DNA from: Termitomyces sp. T153 | Taxonomy: Eukaryota > Basidiomycota > Agaricomycetes > Agaricales > Lyophyllaceae | Assembly (NCBI GenBank): GCA_018296165.2 | Contig: JACKQL020000083.1 | Span: forward strand, 148,291 to 212,290 | Length of the DNA: 64,000 nucleotides | Reading direction: 5' to 3' | Part shown: positions 23,567 through 35,300 of the stretch, one piece after another | Numbering within the stretch: the first letter of the stretch is position 1 | How the letters are laid out: each line of letters begins with the position of its first letter | Made by a program: the position numbers and the translations under genes | Notes under the pieces: generated by a model | Databases searched by the model: none | What the model was told of the DNA's origin: nothing | What the model saw: only the letters and a program-made list of their open reading frames with translations

Positions 23567-23809
23567 TGTTGTGGCCCCTATCCAAAACGGGACTAGGAAT
23601 TCACCGACACAGACCGGAATTAAACCGATACCCGTGGTTCCTGGATCAACTGACCGCTGCGGCGATAACGATATGATTCATCAAGAAAAGAAATTACACA
23701 GAAGTTAGATCGTAACAACGGAGAGTTCGGATACAAGTTTTTATCGAAAGAGAAAGCATAGGTAAAAAAAAAGTAAACCAAATCCATCCTCGAGAATAAC
23801 ACACAGAAA

Positions 23810-25071
23810 CTATCGACGTCCGTAGTGGCCGCCCTGACCGACTTGGGGCTGTTGGGTGGACCAATGGCCGTGCTGGGCGGCGGCTGCAGCGGCAAGGCCA
23901 CCGAGTGGGGCCTGCTGGCCTGGGCCGCCCTGGGGGGGAGGACCGCCGCCGGGCGAGTACGAGTAGCCGCCAGGGATGGACATGTGGGAGGAATAGAGGC
24001 CGGGGTCGTGCTGCTGGTGGTGCTGGGGCTGCTGGGGGTGGGCGTATGATGCGGGGGAGTACTGTGCAGGAGACGAGGAGGGCACCTGCTGGTGCTGCTG
24101 CTGCGGGGAGGTGGGGGAGCCGAGGGAGATCTGGGGCGGGGGCGGCTGGGCGGAGGCGGGGATGTTGAGCGGGGGGATGGAGGCGTTGGGGGAGTGGGGC
24201 GAGGTGGGGCCTCTGGGGGCGGGGCCGGCGTTGGAGGAGGCGCGGCGGCGGCGCTTGTTGGGTGCGCGGGCGGCGGGGGAGTCGTCGAGGTCGTCGGGGT
24301 CGTCGTCGTCCTTGGGTGCGGTGGACGGGCTGATGGAGAGGCCGCCGGGGAGGTTGGTGGGCTGGGGCGCAGACATGGGCATGGGCGGGGCGGCGCGGTT
24401 CATGGTGGGGCCAACGGGGTGGGACGAGGGCAGGGCGCCCGGGGGCGCGTTGAGGCAGGCCTGGATGAGGTTCTTGCCCTCGGGCTGGGTGACGAGCGGC
24501 TGGAGCTTGGCGGTGGTGAAGGTGTAGACGAGCCCCGTCTCGGAGACGACGAGCAGCAGCACCTGCGTCCCCGTCAGCGTCGACAGCTCGTACGCCTGAT
24601 CCCCGTCAGCATCAGCCGGACACATCAGGAACACAAGTTACCTTTTTCATAATACCTGTAAATACATGTGAGAACTGCCCTCCCCGACGCGAGCCCAGAC
24701 ATACCAGCTTTCCTTTTGGAGAACGTTATATGACGTCGCGACTTGTCCTGGATAAATTCAATCTTGATCTTGCGCCGCCCCGCCTTCTTGTCCGTCTTGG
24801 GCTTCTCGTCGTCGTCGTCGTCGTCGCCCCCGCTGTCCCCCGCCGCGTCGTCGTTGATGAACGCGTCCTCCCCCACCGTCGGCGGCCCCGCGCCATGCCC
24901 GTCGCCCGCAGCGGCGTGCATGTCCGCCGCCGTGCGCTGGCGCTTGCTGGACCGCATCGACATCGTGGGCGACGGCGGGGCGGGCGATGTGGGCTGGGGG
25001 CCGGAAAAGGATGTGGGGGCGGTGTTGGAGTACGTGGAGCTGCTTGCACCATACGACGGGCGCACGGCCAT
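23810..25071 (-). CDS. MCM1: MCM1/SRF-type MADS-box transcription factor
   Basis: Nuclear DNA-binding regulator of the SRF/MCM1 class, which in fungi acts in cell cycle, mating and cell identity with partner factors. Start at 25,071; an N-terminal Ser/Pro region and an acidic Asp run precede the MADS domain: GRRKIKIEFIQDKSRRHITF, then SKRKAG, IMKK, and AYELSTLTGTQVLLLVVSET, GLVYTFTTAKLQPLV. The IMKK residues come from a 14-nt micro-exon (24,642-24,655) between two introns of about 50 nt. The long C-terminal part is low complexity: Pro, Gln and His rich, with a basic KRRRRASS patch and an Ala run, ending GGHYGRR at 23,810-23,812. The gene is strikingly GC-rich compared with its neighbours, which creates long shadow frames on the plus strand. 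Confidence 0.92.
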
Positions 25072-25452
25072 GGCAAGTATGCTGGACGACGATGGCGTTT
25101 GGCCGGAAAAGGAATCCTGGTGAGGGCGAAAAGGGAAGGTTGATCAGGACTCGTTTTTCAAGCCCAACTGCACATATAAACTCCCATCAACAAGCAAACA
25201 AGGCACACCCGGCCATCTCCGCCCGCGCCACTCGCCATATCCGGCCACTCCTCGGCTCCCTTCCCCGATGGATCCCACCGCCATCACGCATCCAAATCCA
25301 TACATAGCTGCTACACGACACATCATCAATCTACATATCCAATCTTGTCACGGCTCCGCAAGTACAACAGACCCAAGCAGTGCCCACGGTCCCCCGTCTG
25401 CACACCCAGTCTGCCCAAACTTGTCAGCCCCGAAATTGGCGCACCGCGCTCT

Positions 25453-28400
25453 TCACCCCCGCTCCAGCCACCACAGCGCCGCCTCCACCCGCCCCGCAAG
25501 CCCCATCTCCGGGTGCTCCACCCGCGCCTGCTCCAGCGCCCGCGCCATCCTCGCCGGCAGCACCTCTTTCTCCGCCACCCACTCCCGTGGCAGAGCACTC
25601 AGCAAATACTCCGCCGTGTCCAAATCTGCACTCATTCCACACATCCACCGTCCGATGAGTCAACCAATGATCCACAAAACCAGCCACGTACCACTCGGCT
25701 CCACTCCTTCCAGCCCCGTGATCCGGCTCAGGTGAACATCATCGCACCCTTCATCACGACAGACTCCCGGTCCCGGCACCTCGTACTGGCACAGCCGTTT
25801 TCCCGGATCCAGCATCCTGCCTGCTGTAGCTAATTTTAGCGGTACAAGATCTGGTACCGTAATAGTACTAGAAGAGTGGAGCAACCGCCCATGCGAAGAA
25901 GCACAACAAGAATGCGAACAAACACGTTGCGTCCTCAATGCCAAAAGTGGATACCAGTTCAATGGCGAGTCGTACTCTGAGTATTCCTGTCAATTTCCCC
26001 ATGATCAGCACCCTCAACAAGCAGACACCGGGGAACCAGGCCCAACGACCAACAACAGGCCTATCACCGCGACGCACCTGTGTCGACGTAGACGGTCCCG
26101 GGTCGACGTCGACTCTGCCGTTCTTGACAATCGCCCTATCTCTCCCGTCCTGATTCCCCTGGAAATTCACACCGACAAAGCGCACACAACGACAAAAACA
26201 AGGGAATCCGGATCGAGAAAATTCAAACAAAAAATAAAAACACGTCAGGAGATTCTGTGATAGGAGACGCTTGCTTTACAGCAAACAAAGGGAGAAGATC
26301 CTTGCCGCATGATTCTCCTGTGCCTCTACATTCATACCTGTCAGACACATGTGAAAGGAAAAGGAAAGGGGTGGGGCGTAAGGTGGAATCAGAACGCCCA
26401 CGAAGCCAGCGGGAATAGAAGTCAAGCGTGCAGGAACGCACACATGAAAAGGCACAATCTCGAGCGTGGGAACGCCCATGCATCAAATCGATGCGTTAGC
26501 AGGGGGGAGGGGGGGGAGGAAACAAGATAGAATAGAAAATTCGAAACTCGCCTTGACACCGTGCTTCGTGCTCGGAATTTCCATTGCTGGAGGCGTGGTG
26601 CTGCGCGATGTTACCTAAAGTTCGGAACGAGGGAATGAATGGAAGGGAAAAACAGATATATTGGCAACAAGTCAGTCGGAGGTCGGCAGGGTAGGGAGCC
26701 GGAATAGAGAACCAATTGAAGGTGTCGACGCAACAGGAGTACTGCGACTCGAGCTCTTCGATACGGTCTCGGAGCTGACAGGCGACTCCAAACGGTCAGC
26801 TTCTGACATACATCAGTCCGACAGGATGTAGGGAAGAGGGTCAAGCAGGCATACGGGTACAAGGTCCAAGGTCAGCAACAGTGGGAACCACTAGCTTGCT
26901 CTGCCGGCTTGGTCCACCGTCCGGTGGAAGCATAACAGGCGTTTCCTCTCGCTTCACAATCACATCGGCTTTAGTGCTAACTTCCAGAGCCTTGGCCTCC
27001 TAGAAGCACAGACGGATCAGCATATAAAAATATTTTATCACAATGTGGGAACTGACTTTGAGCTTGCGCTCCTTCTGAGCAATCATCTCTCGCATACGTT
27101 GTATCTCATTCTCCTTCTCCAACAGCGCGGCAGGTGACATTGTTCCTGTTGGAGTGGACACCACAGATGTTATGATCGGTGTTGGTGTCGTCGATACAGG
27201 CGGTGTTGCCCATCCATTTGTATTGAGATGAGCAACAAAGGGCTTCGTTGGAACAGGCGAGGCATAGCCACTACGCCAAGCTATCTGCATATCGCGCATC
27301 GCAACGTCCCCGTCGCCCTCGCCTTCGCTATCACTAACGTCAATGATGCATCGAGGTTGGCTGACAACACTAGCGAACCCAGTTGGCCTCCGTTTCATTC
27401 CACCATTCGGTTGCCGATACCCATTCCTACTGCTACTATGGCTCGGTGGTCGACTCTCCTCAAAATCCACAAAGTCAGACGCGACGGGCCTCTTGAAAAC
27501 GCGACGTTGCAAAGTAGGTCCTTCGGAAAGCTGAGTTTCAGTCAGAGAGGAGTTGCTAGTCTCTGCGCCTTGTGAGCTGTACGTCGTTGAACCTGACTCC
27601 GTTGATGAAGGTGGAGGTTGATTAGGTGACAAAGTAGGTTCGGTCACAGAGGTGTTAGTCTCTGTGCTTCGTGAGCTGTACGTCGTTGAATCCGACTCCG
27701 TTGATAAAGGTGGAGGTTGATTGGGTGACAAAACAGCATGCGATGATTCCGTCGATGAAACTAAAGAAGACGAAGGAATCTGCGGAGTATTGGAGGATAC
27801 CAAGGCAGACGCTTTATATGAGCTTGCCCCGCTAAGACCAGGGATTTCATCTACGTCCATGTCGTCGACGTTATGCGAATGGCAAGTATCAATCCTGCTT
27901 CCGATGATATTACTTGATGATGCCGACGATGAGCCGATGGTCTTCAAGAAATCTTCTACCGAGTCGACGTTCATATCATGACTTTGCTTGCTGTTGGATT
28001 GCAGCGGTGATGACGGTGATGACGTTGTAGGAGGCATGTTCTTTGACTTCTTGGAAGCAATCGCAGCCTTGCGAGCCATGAGTTCTTGTCGTCGTTGCTG
28101 TTCCATATCGTGAAGGTCACTGGTGGAGACAGGCCTCGGAGACTCGATAGCTCGCAAAGGAGTGTTAGAGGCCCCTGCTGGCGATGCAGCCGGAGGTGGA
28201 GAAGGAGTGTGAATAGGAGCCTTCGTTAAGACGGACGGAGAGTCTTCAGAGGGACGTCTTGCTCTGACCGGTGGCGGCGGAGGAGGCATCAAGACTGTTT
28301 TCTGCAACTCCAGTGCATCTTCTGGAGTAAATGGCATAAGGCCATTGGTATCCAAGTTTTGCGGCAGGCGAAGATTCAGTTCCGTAAAAACATAGTAGAC

Positions 28401-29235
28401 TACTTCGCGAGTGACACCACAATCGACTAGATATTCCGGGTCGACACCCCAACCTAGAAGATCAAGAACAATATCTTTCGCTTTATCATACTGATCTTGA
28501 TTCACTACTCGGTAACGTATCAGTAAATACAATACGAAAAATGACGAGATACTGACAGGATACTCCAGGCCGGATATGTTCAGGGTCAACAAGATAACCT
28601 GGAGCAGGCGATGTAGGTGCAGGATCGATCTGCATAGCACTTGACTCTTGGCTTCGGGCAAATGCCGGGGAATCGGGCATGGCTGGAGGGTCAGATAGGC
28701 GCTCAAACAAAGGGGGCCTTGAGTGCGAGGAATCCAAAGGTACTTGACTTGAGGCAGACGGTGTCGAGTGTCTTGGACCCCTTGGGACTGGAATAGTACT
28801 TGCAAGTTGGGGCAAAGGTGAAGGTGGTCTGGGTGGTTCAAGTGCAGGTTGTACTTCTTCTTCGTCGCTGATTTCACCTTCTTCTCGGGTCTGATTGTCA
28901 GGAACAGGAGTTAGTTCGATTTCAGAGACAGTTGCAGGCTTTGGTGCAGAGACAGCTTGAGGCGTGGGTATGACAACAACAGAGGACTTGGGCGCTGGAA
29001 ACTTGGAAGTAGAGACAACTTGAGTCTGAGGGGTATCGCGGGGCGGAGAGGCCTCTTCTTGTCCATAGTCCAGCTGGAAGGTAGCTTCTGCTGGAGGAGG
29101 GCGTGGTGGCAAAAGATATTCCGAGTGTGGTTTTCTCCGGGATTTCATGGACTTGAGGGCGAGTTCACGCAGCGACAACGCAGAGTCGCTGGGCGGGGAA
29201 CACATTTCGACGTCTTGCGGACCAGAGGACGCCAT
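25453..29235 (-). CDS. RED1/ZFC3H1-like zinc-finger protein of nuclear RNA surveillance
   Basis: Long, mostly disordered protein with a C-terminal zf-C3H1 finger. Fission-yeast Red1 and human ZFC3H1 carry this finger and, with an MTR4-type helicase, deliver transcripts to the nuclear exosome. Start at 29,235 (MASSGPQDVEMCSPPSDSAL). The acidic motif EEGEISDEEE is near 28,870. The helical YDKAKDIVLDLLGWGVDPEY, around 28,430-28,490, follows an intron. A Met/Ala coiled coil (QQRRQELMARKAAIASKK) and an imperfect 33-residue duplication come next. Introns between 25,700 and 26,990 are numerous and only partly resolved; one exon reads EYDSPLNWYPLLALR. The finger has Cys spacing CX9CX4CX3H (LCQYEVPGPGVC, RDEGC, DDVH) near 25,740-25,800, then DLDTAEYLLSALPREW. 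Stop TGA at 25,453-25,455. Family call good; the middle gene model is approximate. Confidence 0.8.
27565..27735. repeat. Two 99-bp coding tandem units in the RED1-like gene
   Basis: The segment starting gtgagctgtacgtcg occurs at 27,572 and again at 27,671, so the period is 99 bp (33 codons). On the minus strand the units encode two copies of an LSPNQPPP-S-TES-STTYSS block. The units differ at several positions, so the duplication is not recent. Confidence 0.8.
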
Positions 29236-29401
29236 ATGTAAGGATAAGCCAAGAAGGAACTAGACGGCAGTTGAGGATACTCCCTGGTATTTGTCTACAT
29301 TTTCGGCAATCACCACGTGCGCTGCGCACGGACCCATCCTTCCACAGAATAGACCCATGTAGTCATTGACATTGTGTGAACATGGGAAGGAATCGAATAC
29401 A
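29236..29401. promoter_or_regulatory. Divergent RED1-like/SDR promoter
   Basis: 166 bp between two start codons on opposite strands. No motif recognised. Confidence 0.35.
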
Positions 29402-30770
29402 ATGGGTGTTCTGCTGTCTTACATCTCAGAGGCCCGTCCCCCCAAGCCAGCCTTTTCGGTAGACGATATCCCCGACCTGACTGGCCGTGTCATCATCGTG
29501 ACAGGCGCAAACACAGGTACCGACCGTAGGGATATCAGTCTACCTTCATTTTTGACGTCTTGTTCACAGGCATAGGCAAGGAAACTGCCAAGGTTGGCCT
29601 GCTTCAACATTCCATTCTGTTCCAAATTAAATTTTTGCTTTAGGCCCTTCTTGCTCACAATGCAAAAGTTTACATTGCTGCTCGAAACAAGCAAAAAGTA
29701 GAAGAGGCAATTAAAGACTTGAAGGAAGCCACAGGGAAAGAAGCCATCTTCCTCGAGCTGGATCTTGCAAACCTTCCAACTATCAAGTCTGGTATCGAGG
29801 AGTTCCTTAGGTACGTTGTACAACGATGCGAGCTTTCTCGATTGATTGAGTTGGATTCTTTCTAGTAAAGAGAAGGAACTTCATGTCTTATTCAACAATG
29901 CGTATGTTACCTCTTATAATATATTTTGTTCGCCAGTCTGACCCTCCATTCAGAGGCGTAATGGTGCCACCTATCGAACTTCTGACGGAACAGGGTTATG
30001 ATCTGCAGTTTGGTACCAATGTTCTTGGTGGGCGCCTATTCACTGATCTTGTAACAGCGCACACACTGGCTGATCGGTGACACCCACAGGCCATTTTTAT
30101 TTGACAAAGCTCCTTCTTCCTGCCCTTCTCGCTGGGGCAAAGAGCAGCCCAGACGGCAAGGCCCGCGTAGTGAACACCTCGTCATCAGTACATTTGAGCG
30201 GCAGCCTCAATTTTAATACGTTCAAGGACAGCCCGAAGCGCAGAAAGACTTTCAGCATCTCTCTCTATTCCCAAAGTAAATTTGTGTGTATTCTCGGTGT
30301 CCTTCCGTTCGATCTCTTATCTATGGATGATCTCAGGGCAATGTGGTTTTCGCGACTGAATTGGGTCGCCGATATGGCGAACAAGGGATCGTTTCGACAT
30401 CTCTTAACCCAGGGAATCTTCGCACTGACCTTCAACGGCATATATCCAAATTCTTTGTTAAATTAATAGTAAGCTCTTGCTCTGAATCTACATAAAGATA
30501 ACGACTAGATATCTCTAGCACCCGTTCACTTATCCGGCGACATACGGTGCTCTAACTCAACTCTACGCGGGTACTACTGCTGCCGGTGCACGGCTCAATG
30601 GCAAGGTTGGTTGCATTCCTCACTTCAATAATCTCTTCAACTTCCAAGTACTCTGTCTTCAGTATCTCATTCCATGGGCACGTGTCGGCAAGGCTCTTCC
30701 TGCCACTCAAGACCCTGAGCTTGGTAAACAATTGTGGGAATGGGCTGAAGAACAGGTAGCTAATATTTGA
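29402..30770 (+). CDS. Short-chain dehydrogenase/reductase, copy B
   Basis: SDR-superfamily oxidoreductase, paralogue of the gene at 22,230-23,566. Start at 29,402: [20 protein letters not shown], then [18 protein letters not shown]. After the first intron the frame runs through [17 protein letters not shown]... with [20 protein letters not shown], then [19 protein letters not shown]. The NNA motif ends one exon near 29,900, followed by [20 protein letters not shown] and [20 protein letters not shown]. The active-site block is [14 protein letters not shown] and LYSQSKF. The last exons give [20 protein letters not shown] and [20 protein letters not shown], stop TGA at 30,768-30,770. All introns look canonical. 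The start of a third, decayed copy lies just downstream. Confidence 0.85.
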
Positions 30771-31299
30771 AGATCTTGATAATTTTTTGGGATTCTGGGA
30801 TTTCAATGTGTGTAGGTTTATAGCTATCTATGAATTATGCCACATCTTTCAGATATGAGAACTATATGTTACAGCAAATTTTATAACGATAGGCTCCTTC
30901 GAGTTTCGCTTGGTTTGTCTGATGAATCCAGCTTTTGCCGTGCTTGCCGGGAAACAAATCATTCATATTGCCATCCATGTGACGCGATCGCGCATCCTCA
31001 ATGGCTTCGAAATAAGTGTAAGTTCAAGTGAATGAACTCACTATAAGCATCAAGCAAGAGGTTACATCTGATATCAATCCCGATTTCCCGAAGTCGAGAG
31101 ACAATACGACAGATTGTTTCTCGGCAAGCGCAGAAGCTGGATTAGCAGTAACCAACTAACTATACAAGGGAAATTCAAAGGCCGATTGTTATAAAATTTG
31201 CTGTACTCCGATTACATCTTTCTATCTCACATCACATCCTTCTCGATAACGCTCAGCAAACAGGCGAACAATAAGACGAAGTCTGATCGGTTTACTGAT
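30771..31299. other. Intergenic region
   Basis: About 530 bp after SDR copy B. Short open frames only. It may include the eroded 5' part of the SDR relic that becomes readable further right. Confidence 0.35.
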
Positions 31300-31409
31300 G
31301 GGACAATACATAACATGATTTGCTCATACAGTCTCCGAGCGTGTCGTAAGGCAGAGGCGTGTTTACGCCCTCGCATAGGGCGCAAAAGTTCTGATGTAAG
31401 GTACTCGCT

Positions 31410-31830
31410 CACCGTGTTGATCTGCAAGATCTACAGCTATCTGATAAAGGTCTTCCCAGCACATTTGCAGCGCTAACAACAGTCCCGATGGAGGGGCTCA
31501 GCCGTCAATATGTTGTCGTCTGCAAAATGTACGGCCAAGCTCGAGTTTCACTTGAAGAGAGCCCGGAGCGCAGGGAGACCTGATCGTGGCGCTCCATGTC
31601 CAAAGTTGTCAAAAGTTGTCGAGCTCCGCTCATTCCATCGATTAAAAAGAGGAACGTGGTATGCCCATACGACCGACTAAAGCATCGTTTCGACGACCCC
31701 TGACCCAGGAATTTGAACCACACGTCGTTTATCAGAGCCTCGTATGCTTGTGTCCTTTAGGGATATTATCAATGTGGCCGCAGCTCGATCCTGCATATGT
31801 TACACCCTACGCTCCAACGTTAACAACGTG
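31410..31830 (+). pseudogene. Decayed third copy of the SDR gene
   Basis: Nucleotide stretches line up in order with SDR copy B (30,000-30,550). Examples: ctgataaaggtcttcccagc resembles the LTKLLLP codons; gtcccgatggagg resembles SSPDGK; agagcccggagcgcaggga (about 31,557) matches the DSPKRRK codons with a 1-bp deletion; aacgtggt (about 31,652) matches GNVVF; and atcgtttcgacgacccctga (about 31,684) matches GIVST-NPG. Frameshifts and stops are everywhere and no N-terminal Rossmann part is visible. This is a tandem-duplication relic, not a gene. Alignment was by eye. Confidence 0.55.
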
Positions 31831-32392
31831 TTTCACGTCGCATTATTTCCGAATGGCGTGTGGCTAGTCTCATACCATTGAGCTCAAGCTTGAGCACACA
31901 TCTTGGTTCCCCTTAAGCCCAAGCTTGATCAATATTAACAATTTGGGAATGAGGGTCGTGAAAGTCTAATGATGTAAAGTAAATCTATATCACTCGGTTC
32001 ATCGATTTTCCTAAGCGACGGTCTTCCATGCACATTAGAGAATCGCGTCGGCTCAACAACCTTCTTGCATGATGATATCACAAATCACAATTCATCGTAA
32101 TTAATAGCTATTGTAAGCAATAAAGTTCTGGAAGCGAGTATACGTATTTGAGTTAAACGAACGATAGATAGAATGACATCTTGAGAAAGTTACGATAAAA
32201 ATAAAATACAACAAATTCAAGAGAAATACTTTTACAGTCTAGATTTACCGCGTTGCACTGAGGACACGTCAAGCTTTCAAGCTTTTCGAGGCGTTGATAC
32301 CACAAGCACTAGCAGTGCGGGTTGAACGTTGAATGCCCATATGGTTACCGGTTAGGTTTATTTTGGAATCACGGTTCATGTGATCCTGTCTT
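31831..32392. other. Intergenic AT-rich region
   Basis: Spacer of about 560 bp downstream of the SDR relic and of the methyltransferase stop. It includes a small inverted motif around gagctcaagcttgagc (about 31,880) and no supportable gene. Confidence 0.4.
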
Positions 32393-35300
32393 CTATGGGT
32401 CTTCGGAGAGAATGTCATAAGACTTCCAAGCCACAAAAACGCACATCGATCGACTGAGTCTGCGTGTCGGTAGTGACGACACCGAGTTGTCCGAAATTTG
32501 CTTCGTATTTTGCTCCGTTGAGACGGGCCTTCCTTGAATGTGATTGCCTTCAGCCGCCGAAGAATGGGAAATAGTGACGTATGCTCCTGATGGTGGGTGT
32601 CGAGACGAGCGTACATGAGAAGGCGTCGCTGCTAGTTGTTCTTGCTCCCAATTGTCCCACTTGTCACAACCTTTTTCGAAAGCCTCACGTTCCTGTGATA
32701 CTGTGTGCTCTGAAACGTGCCAAGAGAACCGCTCTCCCAAAGCATTCTTAATGTCACAGTTGTCGCGCATGTCCCTGTGGCATAGAAGATCATGATTGGG
32801 AATGTAATGAACAAAAGACAACAACTTACATCTCAAATCGGCTGATGAGACCGTCGAATTCTTCACGCGTGAGATCCAGGATAGAGCTTTCAAATGGATC
32901 AGAGCTTCTGCTAGTCGCGCCAGAAATGGTGGATCTCCGTGCAGGCAGTTCTATGGACCCTGAGCCAGATCGATTGGGCCTGGAAACAATCCTACTTGCT
33001 GCCTCGCGGTCTCGGCGTGTCTTGACCTCGACTGAGAATTTCTGTACCCATTCCCACATAACTTCCGAGCACGCAACGATTTCCGCAGTGCGAAGTGCAA
33101 GATGTAGATTAAGTGTCTTCAAGTCCATATGCATGGTCGCTTTTGGGAGGGAAGAACCGCGTCGAAGTCTCACGCTCGAGGTATCAGGGACCGTACTCTT
33201 GTTCGAGGAAAGAACGGATGCACTTGGCTCATCAAGCGTTGTGGAATGATGTATGAAGCCCCGAGTACCGACATGACGGTTCTCTTCAGACATCGAGATG
33301 TCTTCTTCTTTTCGGTTCTGCGCTGGTACACGGCGTGAGTGTTTCCTCCTGGTCGCTCGAGAGACTGGATTAGGAAGGATCGCATCACGAGCATCATCTG
33401 TGTCATCGGAGCTGAGCCTTCCTGATTCAGAATCCTCTCTGTTGCCCTTTCTGTTATGATTAGGAGCGTGGTTTTTACGCGAGTGAAAAGGAAAATGGCA
33501 GTGTAGAGGCGGATAAGTGCGTACATCTTAAAAAGCAATTGGCACATTTAACGAATTGCATTGAAACACGCCAGAAAAGTCCTACCTTTGAAATAAAATC
33601 CGACATAATTTGCCAAGAATGTAAGAGGAGACATATTGATGGACCTCGATTCAAGCAGTCGTGTGTAGATGACTTCCAAAAGCGAATGGTCGCGCGGATT
33701 AGGAGGTGGTTTTGGTACGGTTCGCAGTAACAACGGTACAGGAGGCAAGGTTGAACCAGTCTCTGGGACAGGCGATGGCCGCTGAGAGTTGACAGAGGAA
33801 ACAGAAAGAAAAGTTGATAAGGAGTGCGCTCGCGACCGAGTTTGCGCTTTAGATTTGGAGCTTGTTTCACCATCAAGAGCAGCTGCGCTGCCAGCAGAAG
33901 ATGAGTTCAAAGACAACACTGAACTAGCAAACACTGATTGTGACGTCTTGACCTGTAGATGCCTCCGGAATGTGGCTGGGGGTAGAGTGAGATTCAATGC
34001 TTGATCATGAGAAAAGAATTCTTCAGGGGGTAAGATATAATCATTTCCAATGGCATGAGACAAAATCTCTCGAGCCTCTTTCTCCATGTCTTCGTTGATG
34101 ACGACGTCGGCAACAGGGGAGTTGGATCGTGAAGGCGTTGCTGGAAAGGTGGCTGTTGTGGAGGTTGGCGGTGAATGACCATCCGATCTGAAAGAAGGTG
34201 GTCCGCTGTCCGCTGGGCTTTCGAAATTAGTATCCGAAGATTCATGGTGGTGGGGGTAGGATCGCGATGATCGTTCCAAATCGACGCTTGGCTCCGGGTC
34301 GTCGTTGCTGTACATGGGTTTTCCTGGAAAGAAAAGATCCTCTTCAAGCATCTGGACACTCATCAACACGAACACCAATGGCTGCAAAACGGCAACTTAC
34401 TTCAAATGCACCACCTGGCTTCATGATACGATTGATCTCCTGAAACAATCCGTCCCACTGATACAATGGTACCTGTCAAGTTCCCTCTGAGGAAATACCC
34501 ATAGAACATACCTTATCCTCCGGCACCCCAAGTGCGATACGTTTGACATGTCTATCGTATGATGAGAACGATAATTCTAATTCCTTACAAACGTTCGTAC
34601 TCACACAAAGTCGAATTCGCCATCAGGGAAGGGAAGGCTTTCAAGACTAGTGAGGATTGTCAGAGAACATCACAATGTCGTACCAGACTTGATTCGCACA
34701 AGTTAGTGTGTACCCATGTGATTCTCGAGGACAAGTCCAACGAGCCGACTCGGTGGAGGTCGGGCTGGAGTGAGACGATATCCAAACCTTGGTGATGAAT
34801 CTATAAGAGACATCATTCTGGAAAGGTTGTGGAATTCAAACTCTTACCGACGAAATGACAGTTCTGTAAAGAGCATGAATACGAGCAAGAAGAGTTATGT
34901 TCTGATCACAATCTACGAACCTTCCACATCCTTGCACAATCTAGAATCCATGTTCCCGTTCCTATGACATACTTGAGACAAATCATTACAACAATCTTCT
35001 GCAGTGACTTACCACATCCAAGGTCCAACCTAATCAATGCGTCAACACAGTTGCGTAATCACAGACAACAGCGTCACGTACACTTTGGTTGGTGGCGTCT
35101 CAAACACGTGCCATGTTAGGCTTTCGCAAATATCCTGACAAGATGCGGTTTCCCAGATATCTCTGCGCCACAATCATGAGATAAGACCAGATGAAGCGAT
35201 GGAATAATAAGTGGGAGTAGGGACGTCAGAATGTCCGAGAACCGATGTTGTCCCGCATGGAGAATCGCAATGGAGTACTCACAGATCAATGACTTCTCGT

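Noticed and set aside
24092..24652. Long Gly-rich open frames on the plus strand over the MADS-box gene
   Set aside because: They mirror the GC-rich Pro/Gln-rich codons of the minus-strand MADS gene and have no domain or start context of their own.
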